From Terriglobales bacterium (GTDB lineage Bacteria; Acidobacteriota; Terriglobia; Bryobacterales; Bryobacteraceae): DNA of 37,295 bases. Below, one piece after another: positions 22,483-31,739 of the stretch. Position numbers and translations under genes: made by a program. How positions within the stretch are numbered: position 1 is the first letter of the stretch; every line of letters begins with the position of its first letter. The notes under the pieces were generated by a model, which saw nothing but the letters and a program-made list of their open reading frames with translations, was not told where the DNA came from and ran no database searches. The stretch lies in the NCBI GenBank assembly GCA_027485675.1, contig JAIXQP010000039.1, forward strand, positions 1 to 37,295, read 5' to 3'.

Positions 22483-25122
22483 TCAATCGACGTAGAGGAA
22501 TTCGTTCGAACTGAGCAGGACCTGGGCGAAAGCCTGGAAGGGCATTTGGGCCAGGAATGCGGCCGCGGTCTGCTTCTCCTCTGGCGAAGGCAGGCGGGAG
22601 AGAGCAAGCAGGTACGCCGCTTCGACGTTCGATTCGCTGCGCTGAGCGAGCGCCGCGGCGGCCTTCCAGATGAAGTCGTCGTTCAACATCGTCAGCGACT
22701 GCAAGGGCGTGGCGGAGGGGACGCGGCGGGTGCAGTTGGTATCGATGATGGGATAGTCGAAGACGCCGAGGAAGGACATGGGATACGTGCGGCGGTGCGT
22801 GAGATAGATGCTGCGGCGCCAGTGGGCGGAGTCGGGCTCTTTCGAAGAGACGACCTGGAGGCCATCGGGGCGCATTTCGAGTTGGACGGGCGGGCCGCCG
22901 GCGGTGAGGTTGAGCTTGCCGGCGGCGGCGATGACGGAGTCGCGCAGCGTCTCGGCGTCGAGGCGGCGCAGGTTCATGCGCCAAAGAAGCTTGTTTTCGG
23001 GATCGATGGCGTTGCCCTTTGCGTGCTGGAGGCTCTGCTGGCGGTAGGCGGTCGAGAGCAGGATCTGCTTCTGGAGGCGCTTGGCGCTCCAGCCATTGGC
23101 CATGAAGTCGAGGGCGAGGTAATCGAGCAGGGCTTGATTGGTGGGCGGAGCGCCGGTGGAGCCGAAGTTATCCGGGGTGGCGACGATGCCTTCGCCGAAG
23201 TGGCCCTGCCAGATGCGGTTGACGATGACGCGGGCGGTGAGCGGATGATCGGGGCTCGTGAGCCATTCGGCGAACGCGAGGCGGACGCCGGAGGTTTCGC
23301 CTTGTTTGTTCGGCGAGCCGGTTGCTTCCGTCGCACCGGGTTTCGCGAGCACCGCCGGGTAGCCCGGGGTGACGCGCGGGCCGGGCGCATCGGCGCTGCC
23401 ACGCTGCAACAGGCGGATCTTCGGCGGCTTGCCGACGTCCCAGAGGGCCTGGATCTTGCCGAGCTTGGGCCATTCGGGGTCCTTGGCGTACTGCTCGCGG
23501 AAGGGGGCGTTGAACTTGTTGAAGAGGTACTTCTGGATCTCGGTGCGCTTGTCGGCGGGGGTGGTGAGCGCGGCTTTGAGATCGGCGCGGATTGGTTCGG
23601 GGACGGTTTGGAGTTGCTCGTTGAGCAGGCGGGATTCGATGGCGAGGTGCTCGCTAGTGGGCAGGAGATAGAGGTGATGGTTCTGCGGCTGGATCCAGTC
23701 GGTGGGGTTGTAGGCGTTCGTGAAGAGGGCGAGGAAGCGGTAGTAGTCTTTGTGCGAAATGGGATCGAACTTGTGGGTGTGGCAGCGGGCGCAGTTCATG
23801 GTGAGGCCGAGGGCGCTGCTGCCGACTTTCTCGATGAGCTTGAAGAGAGCTTCGTAGCGTTCGACGGGGAGGTTGGAGATGTCCTCTTCGGTGATGTCGA
23901 GGATGGTGCGGAGATAGCCGGTGGCGGTGAGGAGTTCGTTGATCTCCGGCGTGCGGGTTTTGGCGTTGCGCCAGTCGATGAGTTCGTCGCCGGCGAACTG
24001 TTCGACTAAGAAGCGGTTCCAGGGCTTGTCGTCGTTGAAGGCTTGGATGACGTAGTCGCGATAGCGCCACATGCCTTCGGCGTACTCGGCTTTCTTGGGG
24101 TCGAAGTCCTTGCCGGTGGTATCGACGTAGCCGGCGGCGTCGAGCCACTGGCGGCCCCAGCGTTCGCCGTAGCGGGGGGAGGCGAGGAGTTGATCGATCA
24201 GCTTCTCGTAGCTGTTGTGCTGGCGGAAGGCGGCGATCTCTTCGGGCGTGGGTGGGAGGCCGGTGAGATCGAGGTAGGCGCGGCGGAGGAGTTTCTCGGG
24301 TGTCGCATCGAGACTGAAGGAGAGGCCTTTGGCTTCGAGCGGGGCGAGGAGAAGCTGGTCGATAGGGGTGCGGACGCGGGCCTTGCCCTTCACTTTCGGC
24401 AGCGGCGCGGGAGCCGGTTTCTGAAAGGCCCAGAAGCTGCGTTGGGCGGCGGTGAGCGGCGGGTCTTCTTCGCGGGTGAAGGCGCGGTCGGCGGTGTTGG
24501 CGGTGACGAGTTCGTTGAAGTCGCCGCGATCGATCCATTCCCGGACGGTATTGATTTCGGCTTCGGTGAGCGGCGCGCCGGCGCCCTTGGGGGGCATGTT
24601 GTGGCTGGCGATGCGGCGGACGAGGAGGCTGCGATCGGAGAAGCCTTCGACGACGACGGGGCCGTTGGCGCTGCCTTTGAGGACATCGGCTACTGTGTGA
24701 AGACGCAAGCCCGCGGCGGCCGACTTTTCGCCGTGGCAACTGGTGCAGCGGGAGTGCAGAATCGGCGGCAGCGGGGCGGCGGTTTTGGCGGGCGCATCGG
24801 AGGGGGCGCCGGCTTCGATCCAGGTTTTGACGATGGAGAGATCGGCGTCCGGGATCTTCTGGCCGTAGACGGCCGGGGGCATCTGCCGCGAGGAGACCTT
24901 GGCCCAGAGAATGCTTTCGGCGGGGTTGCCCTTGACGATAACGGGGCCATTGTGGCTGCCGCGGAGGGCGCCGGCGGCGGTGCGGAGATCGAGGCCGAGC
25001 TTGGGCGAGCTTTGGCCGTGGCAGGTGAAGCAGTACTTCGTGAAGAGCGGCAGAACGTCCTTCTCGTAGCTCGGCGCCGCGAGGGCGAGGGCGGGGAGGA
25101 GAAGGAGTAGGCCGGCCTTCAT
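22483..25122 (-). CDS. PSD1/DUF1549-DUF1553 protein with two N-terminal cytochrome domains (paralogue 2)
   Basis: An 879-residue exported protein. The signal peptide is MKAGLLLLLPALALA. Unlike paralogue 1 it has two successive PSCyt1-like haem domains, CFTCH at 31-35 and CTSCH at 126-130, each followed by a distal MPP motif (RQMPPA, HNMPPKG). DUF1549 follows (YLDLTGLPPT, SPRYGERWGRQWLD, NCARCHTHKFD) and then DUF1553 (VIVNRIWQGHFGEGIV), ending NEFLYVD. ATG 25122 overlaps the TGA of the upstream DUF1501 gene (ATGA). The open frame running further upstream to 25425 lies inside that gene and is not used. Gene order is reversed relative to the other two pairs: DUF1501 comes first. Confidence 0.93.
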   Translation of the reverse strand: MKAGLLLLLPALALAAPSYEKDVLPLFTKYCFTCHGQSSPKLGLDLRTAAGALRGSHNGPVIVKGNPAESILWAKVSSRQMPPAVYGQKIPDADLSIVKTWIEAGAPSDAPAKTAAPLPPILHSRCTSCHGEKSAAAGLRLHTVADVLKGSANGPVVVEGFSDRSLLVRRIASHNMPPKGAGAPLTEAEINTVREWIDRGDFNELVTANTADRAFTREEDPPLTAAQRSFWAFQKPAPAPLPKVKGKARVRTPIDQLLLAPLEAKGLSFSLDATPEKLLRRAYLDLTGLPPTPEEIAAFRQHNSYEKLIDQLLASPRYGERWGRQWLDAAGYVDTTGKDFDPKKAEYAEGMWRYRDYVIQAFNDDKPWNRFLVEQFAGDELIDWRNAKTRTPEINELLTATGYLRTILDITEEDISNLPVERYEALFKLIEKVGSSALGLTMNCARCHTHKFDPISHKDYYRFLALFTNAYNPTDWIQPQNHHLYLLPTSEHLAIESRLLNEQLQTVPEPIRADLKAALTTPADKRTEIQKYLFNKFNAPFREQYAKDPEWPKLGKIQALWDVGKPPKIRLLQRGSADAPGPRVTPGYPAVLAKPGATEATGSPNKQGETSGVRLAFAEWLTSPDHPLTARVIVNRIWQGHFGEGIVATPDNFGSTGAPPTNQALLDYLALDFMANGWSAKRLQKQILLSTAYRQQSLQHAKGNAIDPENKLLWRMNLRRLDAETLRDSVIAAAGKLNLTAGGPPVQLEMRPDGLQVVSSKEPDSAHWRRSIYLTHRRTYPMSFLGVFDYPIIDTNCTRRVPSATPLQSLTMLNDDFIWKAAAALAQRSESNVEAAYLLALSRLPSPEEKQTAAAFLAQMPFQAFAQVLLSSNEFLYVD

Positions 25123-26507
25123 GCGAGTAAGTCCAGGACCGGTTTGGCGCCGGTGACGGAGACGTCGGAGGGTGTTTCGAGGCGGCCGCCGTTCGGATAC
25201 TGCACCTTCGTGTGGTCGAGGCCGAGTTGGCGGAGGACGGTGGCGATCATGGCGGGGACGGAGACGCGGTTGACGACGGCCTTGTAGCCGAACTCGTCGG
25301 TTTCGCCATAGATGAGGCCTTTCTTGAAGCCGCCGCCGGCGAACCAGAGGGTGAAGGCGTTGCGGTTGTGGTCGCGGCCGTCGCCGTTTTGCGTGGTGGG
25401 GAGGCGGCCGAACTCGCCGGCCCACATGACGATGGTCGAATCGAGCAGGCCGCGGCTCTTGAGGTCGGTGATGAGGGCGGCGGAGCCCTGGTCGACTTCG
25501 CCGGCGATTTTGTGGAGGTCCTTCGAGATGCTGTTGTGATGGTCCCAGGGTTGGCCGGGGCTGGTGGTGACCTGGACGAAGCGGACGCCTTTTTCGACAA
25601 GGCGCCGGGCCATGAGGCAGCGGAGACCGTAGGCGCCGGCCTTGGGATCGTCGAGGCCGTAGAGCTTCCTGGTGGCGGCCGATTCGTTTGCGGTATCGAG
25701 CACTTCGCCGGCGGCGAGCTGCATGCGGGCGGCGAGTTCGAAGTTGCGGATGCGGGCTTCGAGTTCCTGCTCGCCGGGGTGTTGGCGGGCGTGCTGCTGG
25801 TTGAGCTTGGCGAGGAGATCGAGCGTGGAGCGCTGGGCTTCCGGCGTTTGGCTCGCCGGGGGATTGAGGTGATGGACCGGGGCGCCCTTCATGCTGAACT
25901 CGACGCCGGCGAAGGTGGCGGGTAGGTAGCCGTTGGCCCAGAGTTGCTTGCCGCCGATGGTGTAGCCGGTGGGGTCGCGAAGGACAATGTAGGCGGGGAG
26001 GTTTTGGTTCTCGGTTCCGAGGGCGTAGCTGACCCAGGCGCCCATGACAGGGCGGCCGGGAAAGATCTTGCAGGTGAGCAGCATGTTGAGCGCTTCGAGG
26101 TGGTTATTGTGCTCGGTGTGCATGCTGCGGACGAAGGTGAGGTCGTCCACGATCCTGGCCGTGTGGGGGAGCATCTCGGAGATGTCCATGCCGCATTGGC
26201 CGTACTTCTGGAAGGTGAAGGGCGTGGGGAGGAGCGTGTTGACGTTGTTGGGTTGATGGATCTCGACGCCGCCGGGTAGCGGCTTGCCGGCGAGTTTGTG
26301 GAGCAGGGGCTTGGGATCGAACAGGTCCATCTGGCTGGGGCCGCCGTTCTGGACGAGTTGGATGATGGCCTTCGCTTTGGGGGCGAAGTGCGGCGGGCGC
26401 GCGGCGATATCGTTGACGGGGTTGGCGCGGAGGAGATCGGCAAGGACCAGCGAGCCGAACCCGAGAGTGGTGCGTTCGAGGAGTTGGCGGCGGGTAAGAA
26501 AATTCAC
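25119..26507 (-). CDS. DUF1501 exported protein (paralogue 2)
   Basis: A 462-residue DUF1501 protein with a GTG start. The Tat-type signal is LTRRQLLERTTLGFG. Family motifs are QNGGPSQMDLFDPKP, WDHHNSISKDLHKI, MWAGEFGRLPTTQNGDGRDHN and LDHTKVQYPNGG. The final strand differs from the other two paralogues (RLETPSDV in place of RLTDV). The paired DUF1553 protein is translated from an overlapping ATGA. The aminotransferase upstream ends only 19 bases before this start, so the three genes probably form one operon. The function is unknown, as for the other DUF1501 proteins here. Confidence 0.93.
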   Translation of the reverse strand: MNFLTRRQLLERTTLGFGSLVLADLLRANPVNDIAARPPHFAPKAKAIIQLVQNGGPSQMDLFDPKPLLHKLAGKPLPGGVEIHQPNNVNTLLPTPFTFQKYGQCGMDISEMLPHTARIVDDLTFVRSMHTEHNNHLEALNMLLTCKIFPGRPVMGAWVSYALGTENQNLPAYIVLRDPTGYTIGGKQLWANGYLPATFAGVEFSMKGAPVHHLNPPASQTPEAQRSTLDLLAKLNQQHARQHPGEQELEARIRNFELAARMQLAAGEVLDTANESAATRKLYGLDDPKAGAYGLRCLMARRLVEKGVRFVQVTTSPGQPWDHHNSISKDLHKIAGEVDQGSAALITDLKSRGLLDSTIVMWAGEFGRLPTTQNGDGRDHNRNAFTLWFAGGGFKKGLIYGETDEFGYKAVVNRVSVPAMIATVLRQLGLDHTKVQYPNGGRLETPSDVSVTGAKPVLDLLA

Positions 26508-26526
26508 GGGATTCGCCGTAAGGATA

Positions 26527-27699
26527 TCAGGAGAGTCTGGCGAGGCGTTCGCCGGCGGCGTTGAGCGTCTCTTCCTTTTTGCAGAAGCAGAAGCGGACGT
26601 AGCTGCGGCCGAGTTCGGGGCGGGAGAAGAAGCTCGAACCCGGAACGCCGGCGAGGCCGATGTTGTGAATCAGGTGCTGGACGAAGGCGGTGTCGTTGGG
26701 GAAGCCGAAGGCGGAGATATCGGTCATCGTGTAGTACGCGCCGCTTGGGGTGAAGCAGCGGAAGCCGGCTTTCGTGAGATAGCCTTCGAGCTTGCGGCGG
26801 CGCCAATCGTAATGGCTGCCGAGTTCGTTGTAGTAGTCGTCGGGGGCTTGCAGCGCTTCGACGGCGGCATATTGCAGCGGCGTGGCGGCGCCGACGGTGA
26901 GGAAGTCATGGACCTTGCGGATGCCGTCGGTGAGGTCGGGGCTCGCGAGCACCCAGCCGACGCGCCAGCCGGTGACGGAGTAGGTTTTCGAGCAACTGTT
27001 GACGAGTACGGCGCGGTCCCGCATGCCGGGCAGAGTCATGACGGGGATGTGCTTGGCTCCGTCATAGAGGATGTGTTCGTAGATCTCGTCGGTGATGCAG
27101 AGGGCGTCGTGTTGCTGGCAGAGTTCGGCGATGAGGGTGAGTTCGGCGAGGGAGAAGACGCGGCCGGTGGGGTTGTTGGGCGAGTTGATGATGATGGCCT
27201 TGGTCTTCGGGGAGAAGGCGCGGCGGAGTTCGTCCGGATCGAACGACCAATCGGGGGCGTGGAGGGTGACGAGTTTGCGGGTGGCGCCGCAGAGCTGGAG
27301 GTCCGGGTGGTAGTTCTCGTAGTAGGGTTCGAAGACGATGACCTCGTCGCCGGGGTCGACCAAGGCGAGGAGGACGGCGGCCATGCCTTCGGTGGCGCCG
27401 CAGACGACGGTGACTTCGCGGGCGGGGTCGATGTCGAGACCGTAGTGGTGGCGGGTCTTGTCGGCGATGGCTTGCCGCAGGGGCGGGATGCCCCAGGTGA
27501 TCGGATATTGATTGTGATCGGCCTCGATGGCGCGGGCGGCGGCGGCCTTGAGCCAGGCGGGGGCGGGGAAGTCAGGGAAGCCTTGAGCGAGGTTGACGGC
27601 GCCGGCGGCGATGGCCTGGCGGGTCATATCGCGAATGACGGACTCGGTGAACTCTGCGGTGCGGGCGCTGCGGTAGCGCGGCCGGGCAACAACACTCAT
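26527..27699 (-). CDS. PLP-dependent class I/II aminotransferase
   Basis: A 390-residue fold-type I aminotransferase. The PLP lysine is K238 in NSCSKTYSVTGWRVGW. Cofactor contacts are seen in GATEGM (101-106), NSPNNPTG (172-179) and DEIY (204-207). The overall pattern (NLAQGFPDFP, HNQYPITWGIPPLR) resembles the methionine/kynurenine aminotransferase group, but the substrate cannot be fixed by eye. It starts head to head with the Oar-like receptor and is followed after 19 bases by DUF1501 on the same strand, an unexpected cytoplasmic partner for two exported proteins. Confidence 0.92.
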   Translation of the reverse strand: MSVVARPRYRSARTAEFTESVIRDMTRQAIAAGAVNLAQGFPDFPAPAWLKAAAARAIEADHNQYPITWGIPPLRQAIADKTRHHYGLDIDPAREVTVVCGATEGMAAVLLALVDPGDEVIVFEPYYENYHPDLQLCGATRKLVTLHAPDWSFDPDELRRAFSPKTKAIIINSPNNPTGRVFSLAELTLIAELCQQHDALCITDEIYEHILYDGAKHIPVMTLPGMRDRAVLVNSCSKTYSVTGWRVGWVLASPDLTDGIRKVHDFLTVGAATPLQYAAVEALQAPDDYYNELGSHYDWRRRKLEGYLTKAGFRCFTPSGAYYTMTDISAFGFPNDTAFVQHLIHNIGLAGVPGSSFFSRPELGRSYVRFCFCKKEETLNAAGERLARLS

Positions 27700-27743
27700 T
27701 TGAGTACGGTATCGCGAACTCCGGGCCTCGGTAAAGTGTTTTG

Positions 27744-27771
27744 GAGTCCATAAAACATTTCTATTGGACTC
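27744..27771 (+). promoter_or_regulatory. Inverted repeat in the aminotransferase/Oar intergenic region
   Basis: GAGTCCA at 27744-27750 and TGGACTC at 27765-27771 are perfect 7-base inverted arms around an AT-rich 14-base spacer. This is the most AT-rich spot in a 213-base region between divergent genes. It may be an operator serving both promoters. A weak promoter-like pair, TTGGAC at 27764 and TATTCT at 27789, overlaps the right arm, but the 19-base spacing is loose. No regulator is encoded beside it. Confidence 0.45.
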
Positions 27772-27912
27772 GGCTTGGGCGTGTCGCCTATTCTCTCCCT
27801 ATTCGCGACACCCGTCCAGCCGCCAGATCCGTCACCGCCTAGCTTGCGACTCCCCTCTCTGTGAGAGACTGCGCCCTTCCGTCAAGGGTAGTTAAGACTC
27901 TAGGGGAAAGAA

Positions 27913-30900
27913 ATGAAGGTTCGAATTGCTTTGGTGCTTCTGGCCGCGCTCTCGCCGCTGGCTGCGCAGACGAGTACGCTGCAGGGGACTGTCATGGATG
28001 GTCAGAATGCGGCGGTGGCCGACGCGATTGTCGCGTTGGTGAATCAGGAGACGGCGGCGCAGCGCAAGACGCTGGCCTCGCCCACGGGGAGTTACAGCTT
28101 CGCGCAGGTGCCTCCGGGCAGTTACCGCGTCGAAGTACAAAAGCCAGGATTTCGCGCCTTTGCGGCGCAGGTGCGTTTGCAGGTGAATACGCCGGCGACG
28201 CTCGATGTCCGATTGGAGATTGGGCAGGTGACCGAGACCGTGAATGTTACCGGGGAGGCGGTGGCAATCAACACGCAGAACGCGACGATTGGGAACCCGT
28301 TTGTGGAGGTGCAGGTTCGCCAGTTGCCGCTGCAGACGCGGAACGTCGTGGAGCTGCTGGCTCTGCAGCCGGGCGTGACGGCAACCGGGCAGGTGATTGG
28401 CGCGAAGGCCGACCAGAATAATGTCACCTTGGACGGGGTCGACGTGAACGACAGCCAGGGGGTTAACGGATTCAACGCGGTGCTTCCGATTCCGCTCGAT
28501 TCGGTGCAGGAGTTCCGCACGACGGTCGCTGGGCAGGGCGCCGACCAGGGACGATCTTCGGGCGGCCAGGTGTCGGTGATTACCAAGAGCGGCTCCAACC
28601 AATTTCACGGTTCGCTCTATGAGTTCCACCGGAACGTGAAGACGGCGGCGAATAACTGGTTTTCGAACCGCGCCGGCCTCGCGCGGGAGAATCTGATCCG
28701 GAATCAATACGGCGCCTCGCTCGGCGGGCCGATGGTGAAGAACCGGGCGTTCTTCTTCGTCAATTGGGAGGACCGGCTGGACCGCTCGGCGTCCGCGCAG
28801 ACGCGGACCGTGCCAACCGAGACCTACCGGAATGGATTGATCCTGCTGCGGACGAACAACGGCGGCATTCAGACATTGACGCCGGCGGAGATCCGGCAGA
28901 TCGATCCGCTGGGGATCGGGGCGAGCCCGTACATGCTGAATCTGATGAAGCAGTATCCACTGCCCAACGATCTGCTGACGGGCGGCGACCGCGGCCTGAA
29001 CTTTGCCACCTACCGGTTTAACGCGCCCTACAAGCGGGATGACCGCGCCTATGTCGCCAAGATGGACTTCAACCTCGACAAGGCGGCGATGCATACCGTG
29101 AGCGTGCGCGGCACCTTGACGGACAACGTGCAGGACGATACCGGCAACCTCGCGCAGTTTCCCGGGCAGGAGGCGGCGTCGAAGCAATTGACCAATAGCC
29201 GGGGCATTTCCGCCCGCTACACGGCGGTGTTGACGCCTTCAGTGGTGAACGTGTTCAACTACGGCCTGACACGCTTGGGCACGCAGGCGACCGGCGTGGC
29301 CGGTGCGGCGGTGAACTTCACTCCCTCGAACCTGTTCGCCTTCCCCCGCGCGATTTCGCGGATTCAGCCGACGCACAACTTCGTGAACGACACGACGTGG
29401 ACCAAGGGCGTCCATACGGTGCAGTTCGGGGTGAACGCGCGGCTGATTTCGAACGACCGGGTGCAGGACAACAACTATCCGAGCTACAGCTATGGCCGGA
29501 ACACGCTGAAGGGTTTGGGCGCGGACATCAACGACTCGACGATCAGCTTCCTGCGGCAGCGGACGGGTTCGGCCAACTTGAATCTGTCGGAGGCGACGCT
29601 GGCGACGAACGCGTTTGGCACGATGTTCGGAATCATCAACTCCTACAGCGGCACATATCAATACAAGGTGGACGGCACGACGGTGCCGTTTGGCCAGCCG
29701 GTGGTGCGGGCGTTCGCCAATGAAGAGTACGAGTTCTACATTCAGGACGCCTGGAAGGTTCGCCGGGATCTGACGGTGACCTACGGCCTGCGCTACGGCA
29801 TCTACCAGGTGCCTTATGAGAAGAACGGCGTGCAGGTGGCGACGACGACCGGCCTGGATCAGTTCTTCGCCGAACGGATTGCGGCTTCGCAGGCGGGGAT
29901 TGCCGGTAATGCGATGCCGAATGCGTTTCTGACGTTCGCGCTTTCCGGTCCGACGCGGAACGGGGTGGGCTACTACCGACGGGACAACAATAACTTGGCG
30001 CCGCGGTTGGCGGTGGCGTGGGCGCCGGTGAGCGACACGATGTTGGGACGGGCTTTTGGAAAAGGATCCGTGCTGCGCCTGGGCGGTTCGATGGTCTACG
30101 ACCGTTATGGCAGCGCCATGGCGACCTCGTTTGCGGCTTCGGGTTCGCCGGGCTTGGCGACGGCGGTGACGCAGCCTTCGAACACGGACTTCACGGACTC
30201 GTTCCGGTATACCGGCTCGGCGCTGCCGGCGCTGCCGGCGGCTCCGCAGGGTGGCTTTCCGTTCACGCCTCCGGCGGTGGCGGGCGGCTTTGGCTCGTAT
30301 TCGGGGGTGAATCCGAATCTGGTGGCGCCGTACTCGATGCTGCTGAATCTGAGCTACACACGGCCGTTGCCAGCCAAGATGACGATTGAGGTCGGCTACA
30401 TTGGCCGGCTATCGAGGAAGGGGATTTTGCGGCAGGACTACTTCCAGCCGCTGACGCAGTTCAAGGACAACAAGTCGGGTCAGACGTGGGCGCAGGCGTC
30501 GGGCATCTTGCGCGATGTCCGTGAACGTGGGTTGACGCCGGCGCAGGTGCGGGCGAATCCGGCGCTGATTACGCCGGTGCCGTTTTTTGAGAATCTGTTT
30601 CCGGGTGCGGCGGGCACGGCGTCGGGGACGCGTAACGCGGCGGCGTCGGCGACGGCAAACTACTTCTTCACGGTCTACGGGACGTACGCGGGCAGCGACC
30701 TAGATGCCTTGCACGACTTTGACCGGGTGCGTCAGGCGTCCACCGGATCGTGCTTCAGCGTGTATGGCTGCAACACGTTCTTCGCGCGGCAGAACGCGGG
30801 GATGCTGGCGTGGGTGAACGCGAGTAACCCGGCCTTCCACGGAGGCGAACTGGTGCTGCGGCGGGCGGTGACGAGCGGTTGGGGCTTTGACTTCAACTAC

Positions 30901-31581
30901 ACGTTCTCGAAGTCGATGGACATTGCGTCGGGCTCGGAATCCGGCGGGACGTCGACGATTCAGGATACGTTCAACCCGAACGCTTCGCGGTCGGTTTCCG
31001 ACTTCGACATCCGGCACAGCATTACGGCGAATACCGTGGCGGAGTTGCCGTTTGGCAAGGGCAAGCTTTGGGGCACCAATGCCTCGGGCTTTTTGAACGG
31101 GCTGATTGGGGGCTGGCAGGTTTCGATGCTGACGAAGTTCCGGTCCGGCCTGCCGCTGACCATTACGACCGGTGGCATCTATCCGACCAACTATCTCAGT
31201 TCGTCGATCGCGAATCTGCGGCCGGGCGCGGCGCTGCCGGCGACGAAGGTGGGCTTCAATGAGATCGGCGTGCCGGCGATTTTCCCGAACACTTCGGCCA
31301 ACGAGGCGTTCTTCGGGCAGTATCCGGGGACGGTGGGTGCGCGGAATCTGATTCGCGGGCCGAAGCAGCTGAACTTCGATCTGTCGCTGGGCAAGTACTT
31401 CGCGGTGCCGTTTCTTGAAGGGCACCGGTTCCAGGTGCGAGCCGAGGCGTTCAATGCGTTTAACAACGTGAACTGGAGCAATCCGTCGTCTTTGACGCTG
31501 GCCAACCCGACGACCTTCGGGCAGATTACGGCGTCGGCAGATGCGCGGGTGATGCAGTTTGCGTTGCGGTATGAGTTTTAA
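27913..31581 (+). CDS. Oar-like TonB-dependent receptor with carboxypeptidase regulatory-like domain
   Basis: A 1222-residue outer-membrane protein. The signal peptide is MKVRIALVLLAALSPLAAQ. Residues ~20-105 form a carboxypeptidase-regulatory-like beta-sandwich (LQGTVMDGQNAAVADAIV, TGSYSFAQVPPGSYRVEV). A plug follows with DGVDVNDSQGVNGFN near 175 and the GGQVSVITKSGSNQFHGSLY motif that marks Oar-like receptors. The rest is barrel, ending LRYEF with a terminal Phe for outer-membrane assembly. I see no clear TonB box. These receptors are very numerous in Solibacter-type acidobacteria and are presumed to import large substrates. It precedes a DUF1553/DUF1501 pair by 158 bases in the same direction, suggesting a joint uptake and processing unit. 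Confidence 0.93.
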   Translation: MKVRIALVLLAALSPLAAQTSTLQGTVMDGQNAAVADAIVALVNQETAAQRKTLASPTGSYSFAQVPPGSYRVEVQKPGFRAFAAQVRLQVNTPATLDVRLEIGQVTETVNVTGEAVAINTQNATIGNPFVEVQVRQLPLQTRNVVELLALQPGVTATGQVIGAKADQNNVTLDGVDVNDSQGVNGFNAVLPIPLDSVQEFRTTVAGQGADQGRSSGGQVSVITKSGSNQFHGSLYEFHRNVKTAANNWFSNRAGLARENLIRNQYGASLGGPMVKNRAFFFVNWEDRLDRSASAQTRTVPTETYRNGLILLRTNNGGIQTLTPAEIRQIDPLGIGASPYMLNLMKQYPLPNDLLTGGDRGLNFATYRFNAPYKRDDRAYVAKMDFNLDKAAMHTVSVRGTLTDNVQDDTGNLAQFPGQEAASKQLTNSRGISARYTAVLTPSVVNVFNYGLTRLGTQATGVAGAAVNFTPSNLFAFPRAISRIQPTHNFVNDTTWTKGVHTVQFGVNARLISNDRVQDNNYPSYSYGRNTLKGLGADINDSTISFLRQRTGSANLNLSEATLATNAFGTMFGIINSYSGTYQYKVDGTTVPFGQPVVRAFANEEYEFYIQDAWKVRRDLTVTYGLRYGIYQVPYEKNGVQVATTTGLDQFFAERIAASQAGIAGNAMPNAFLTFALSGPTRNGVGYYRRDNNNLAPRLAVAWAPVSDTMLGRAFGKGSVLRLGGSMVYDRYGSAMATSFAASGSPGLATAVTQPSNTDFTDSFRYTGSALPALPAAPQGGFPFTPPAVAGGFGSYSGVNPNLVAPYSMLLNLSYTRPLPAKMTIEVGYIGRLSRKGILRQDYFQPLTQFKDNKSGQTWAQASGILRDVRERGLTPAQVRANPALITPVPFFENLFPGAAGTASGTRNAAASATANYFFTVYGTYAGSDLDALHDFDRVRQASTGSCFSVYGCNTFFARQNAGMLAWVNASNPAFHGGELVLRRAVTSGWGFDFNYTFSKSMDIASGSESGGTSTIQDTFNPNASRSVSDFDIRHSITANTVAELPFGKGKLWGTNASGFLNGLIGGWQVSMLTKFRSGLPLTITTGGIYPTNYLSSSIANLRPGAALPATKVGFNEIGVPAIFPNTSANEAFFGQYPGTVGARNLIRGPKQLNFDLSLGKYFAVPFLEGHRFQVRAEAFNAFNNVNWSNPSSLTLANPTTFGQITASADARVMQFALRYEF

Positions 31582-31670
31582 CCCAAATGCGGTTAGACTG
31601 AAGGGGTCCCTGTTTCGACTCCGGCCTTGCTTGCCACCACGGGTCTACGCTTACCCAACCGCGCAATTTT

Positions 31671-31695
31671 CTACCGCTGTGTACTTGGGCGGTAG
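31671..31695 (+). other. Stem-loop between the receptor and the DUF1553 gene
   Basis: CTACCGC (31671-31677) and GCGGTAG (31689-31695) can pair as a perfect 7-base stem with an 11-base loop, in the 158-base gap after the receptor. No T-run follows, so it is not a classic intrinsic terminator. It may be an operator, an RNA processing site or an attenuating structure. Nothing else is evident in the gap except the ribosome site AAAAGGA nine bases before the next ATG. Confidence 0.35.
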
Positions 31696-31739
31696 TAGCA
31701 GTCTGGAATCGATTCAATCGTGCGAAAAGGACCTTTCAC

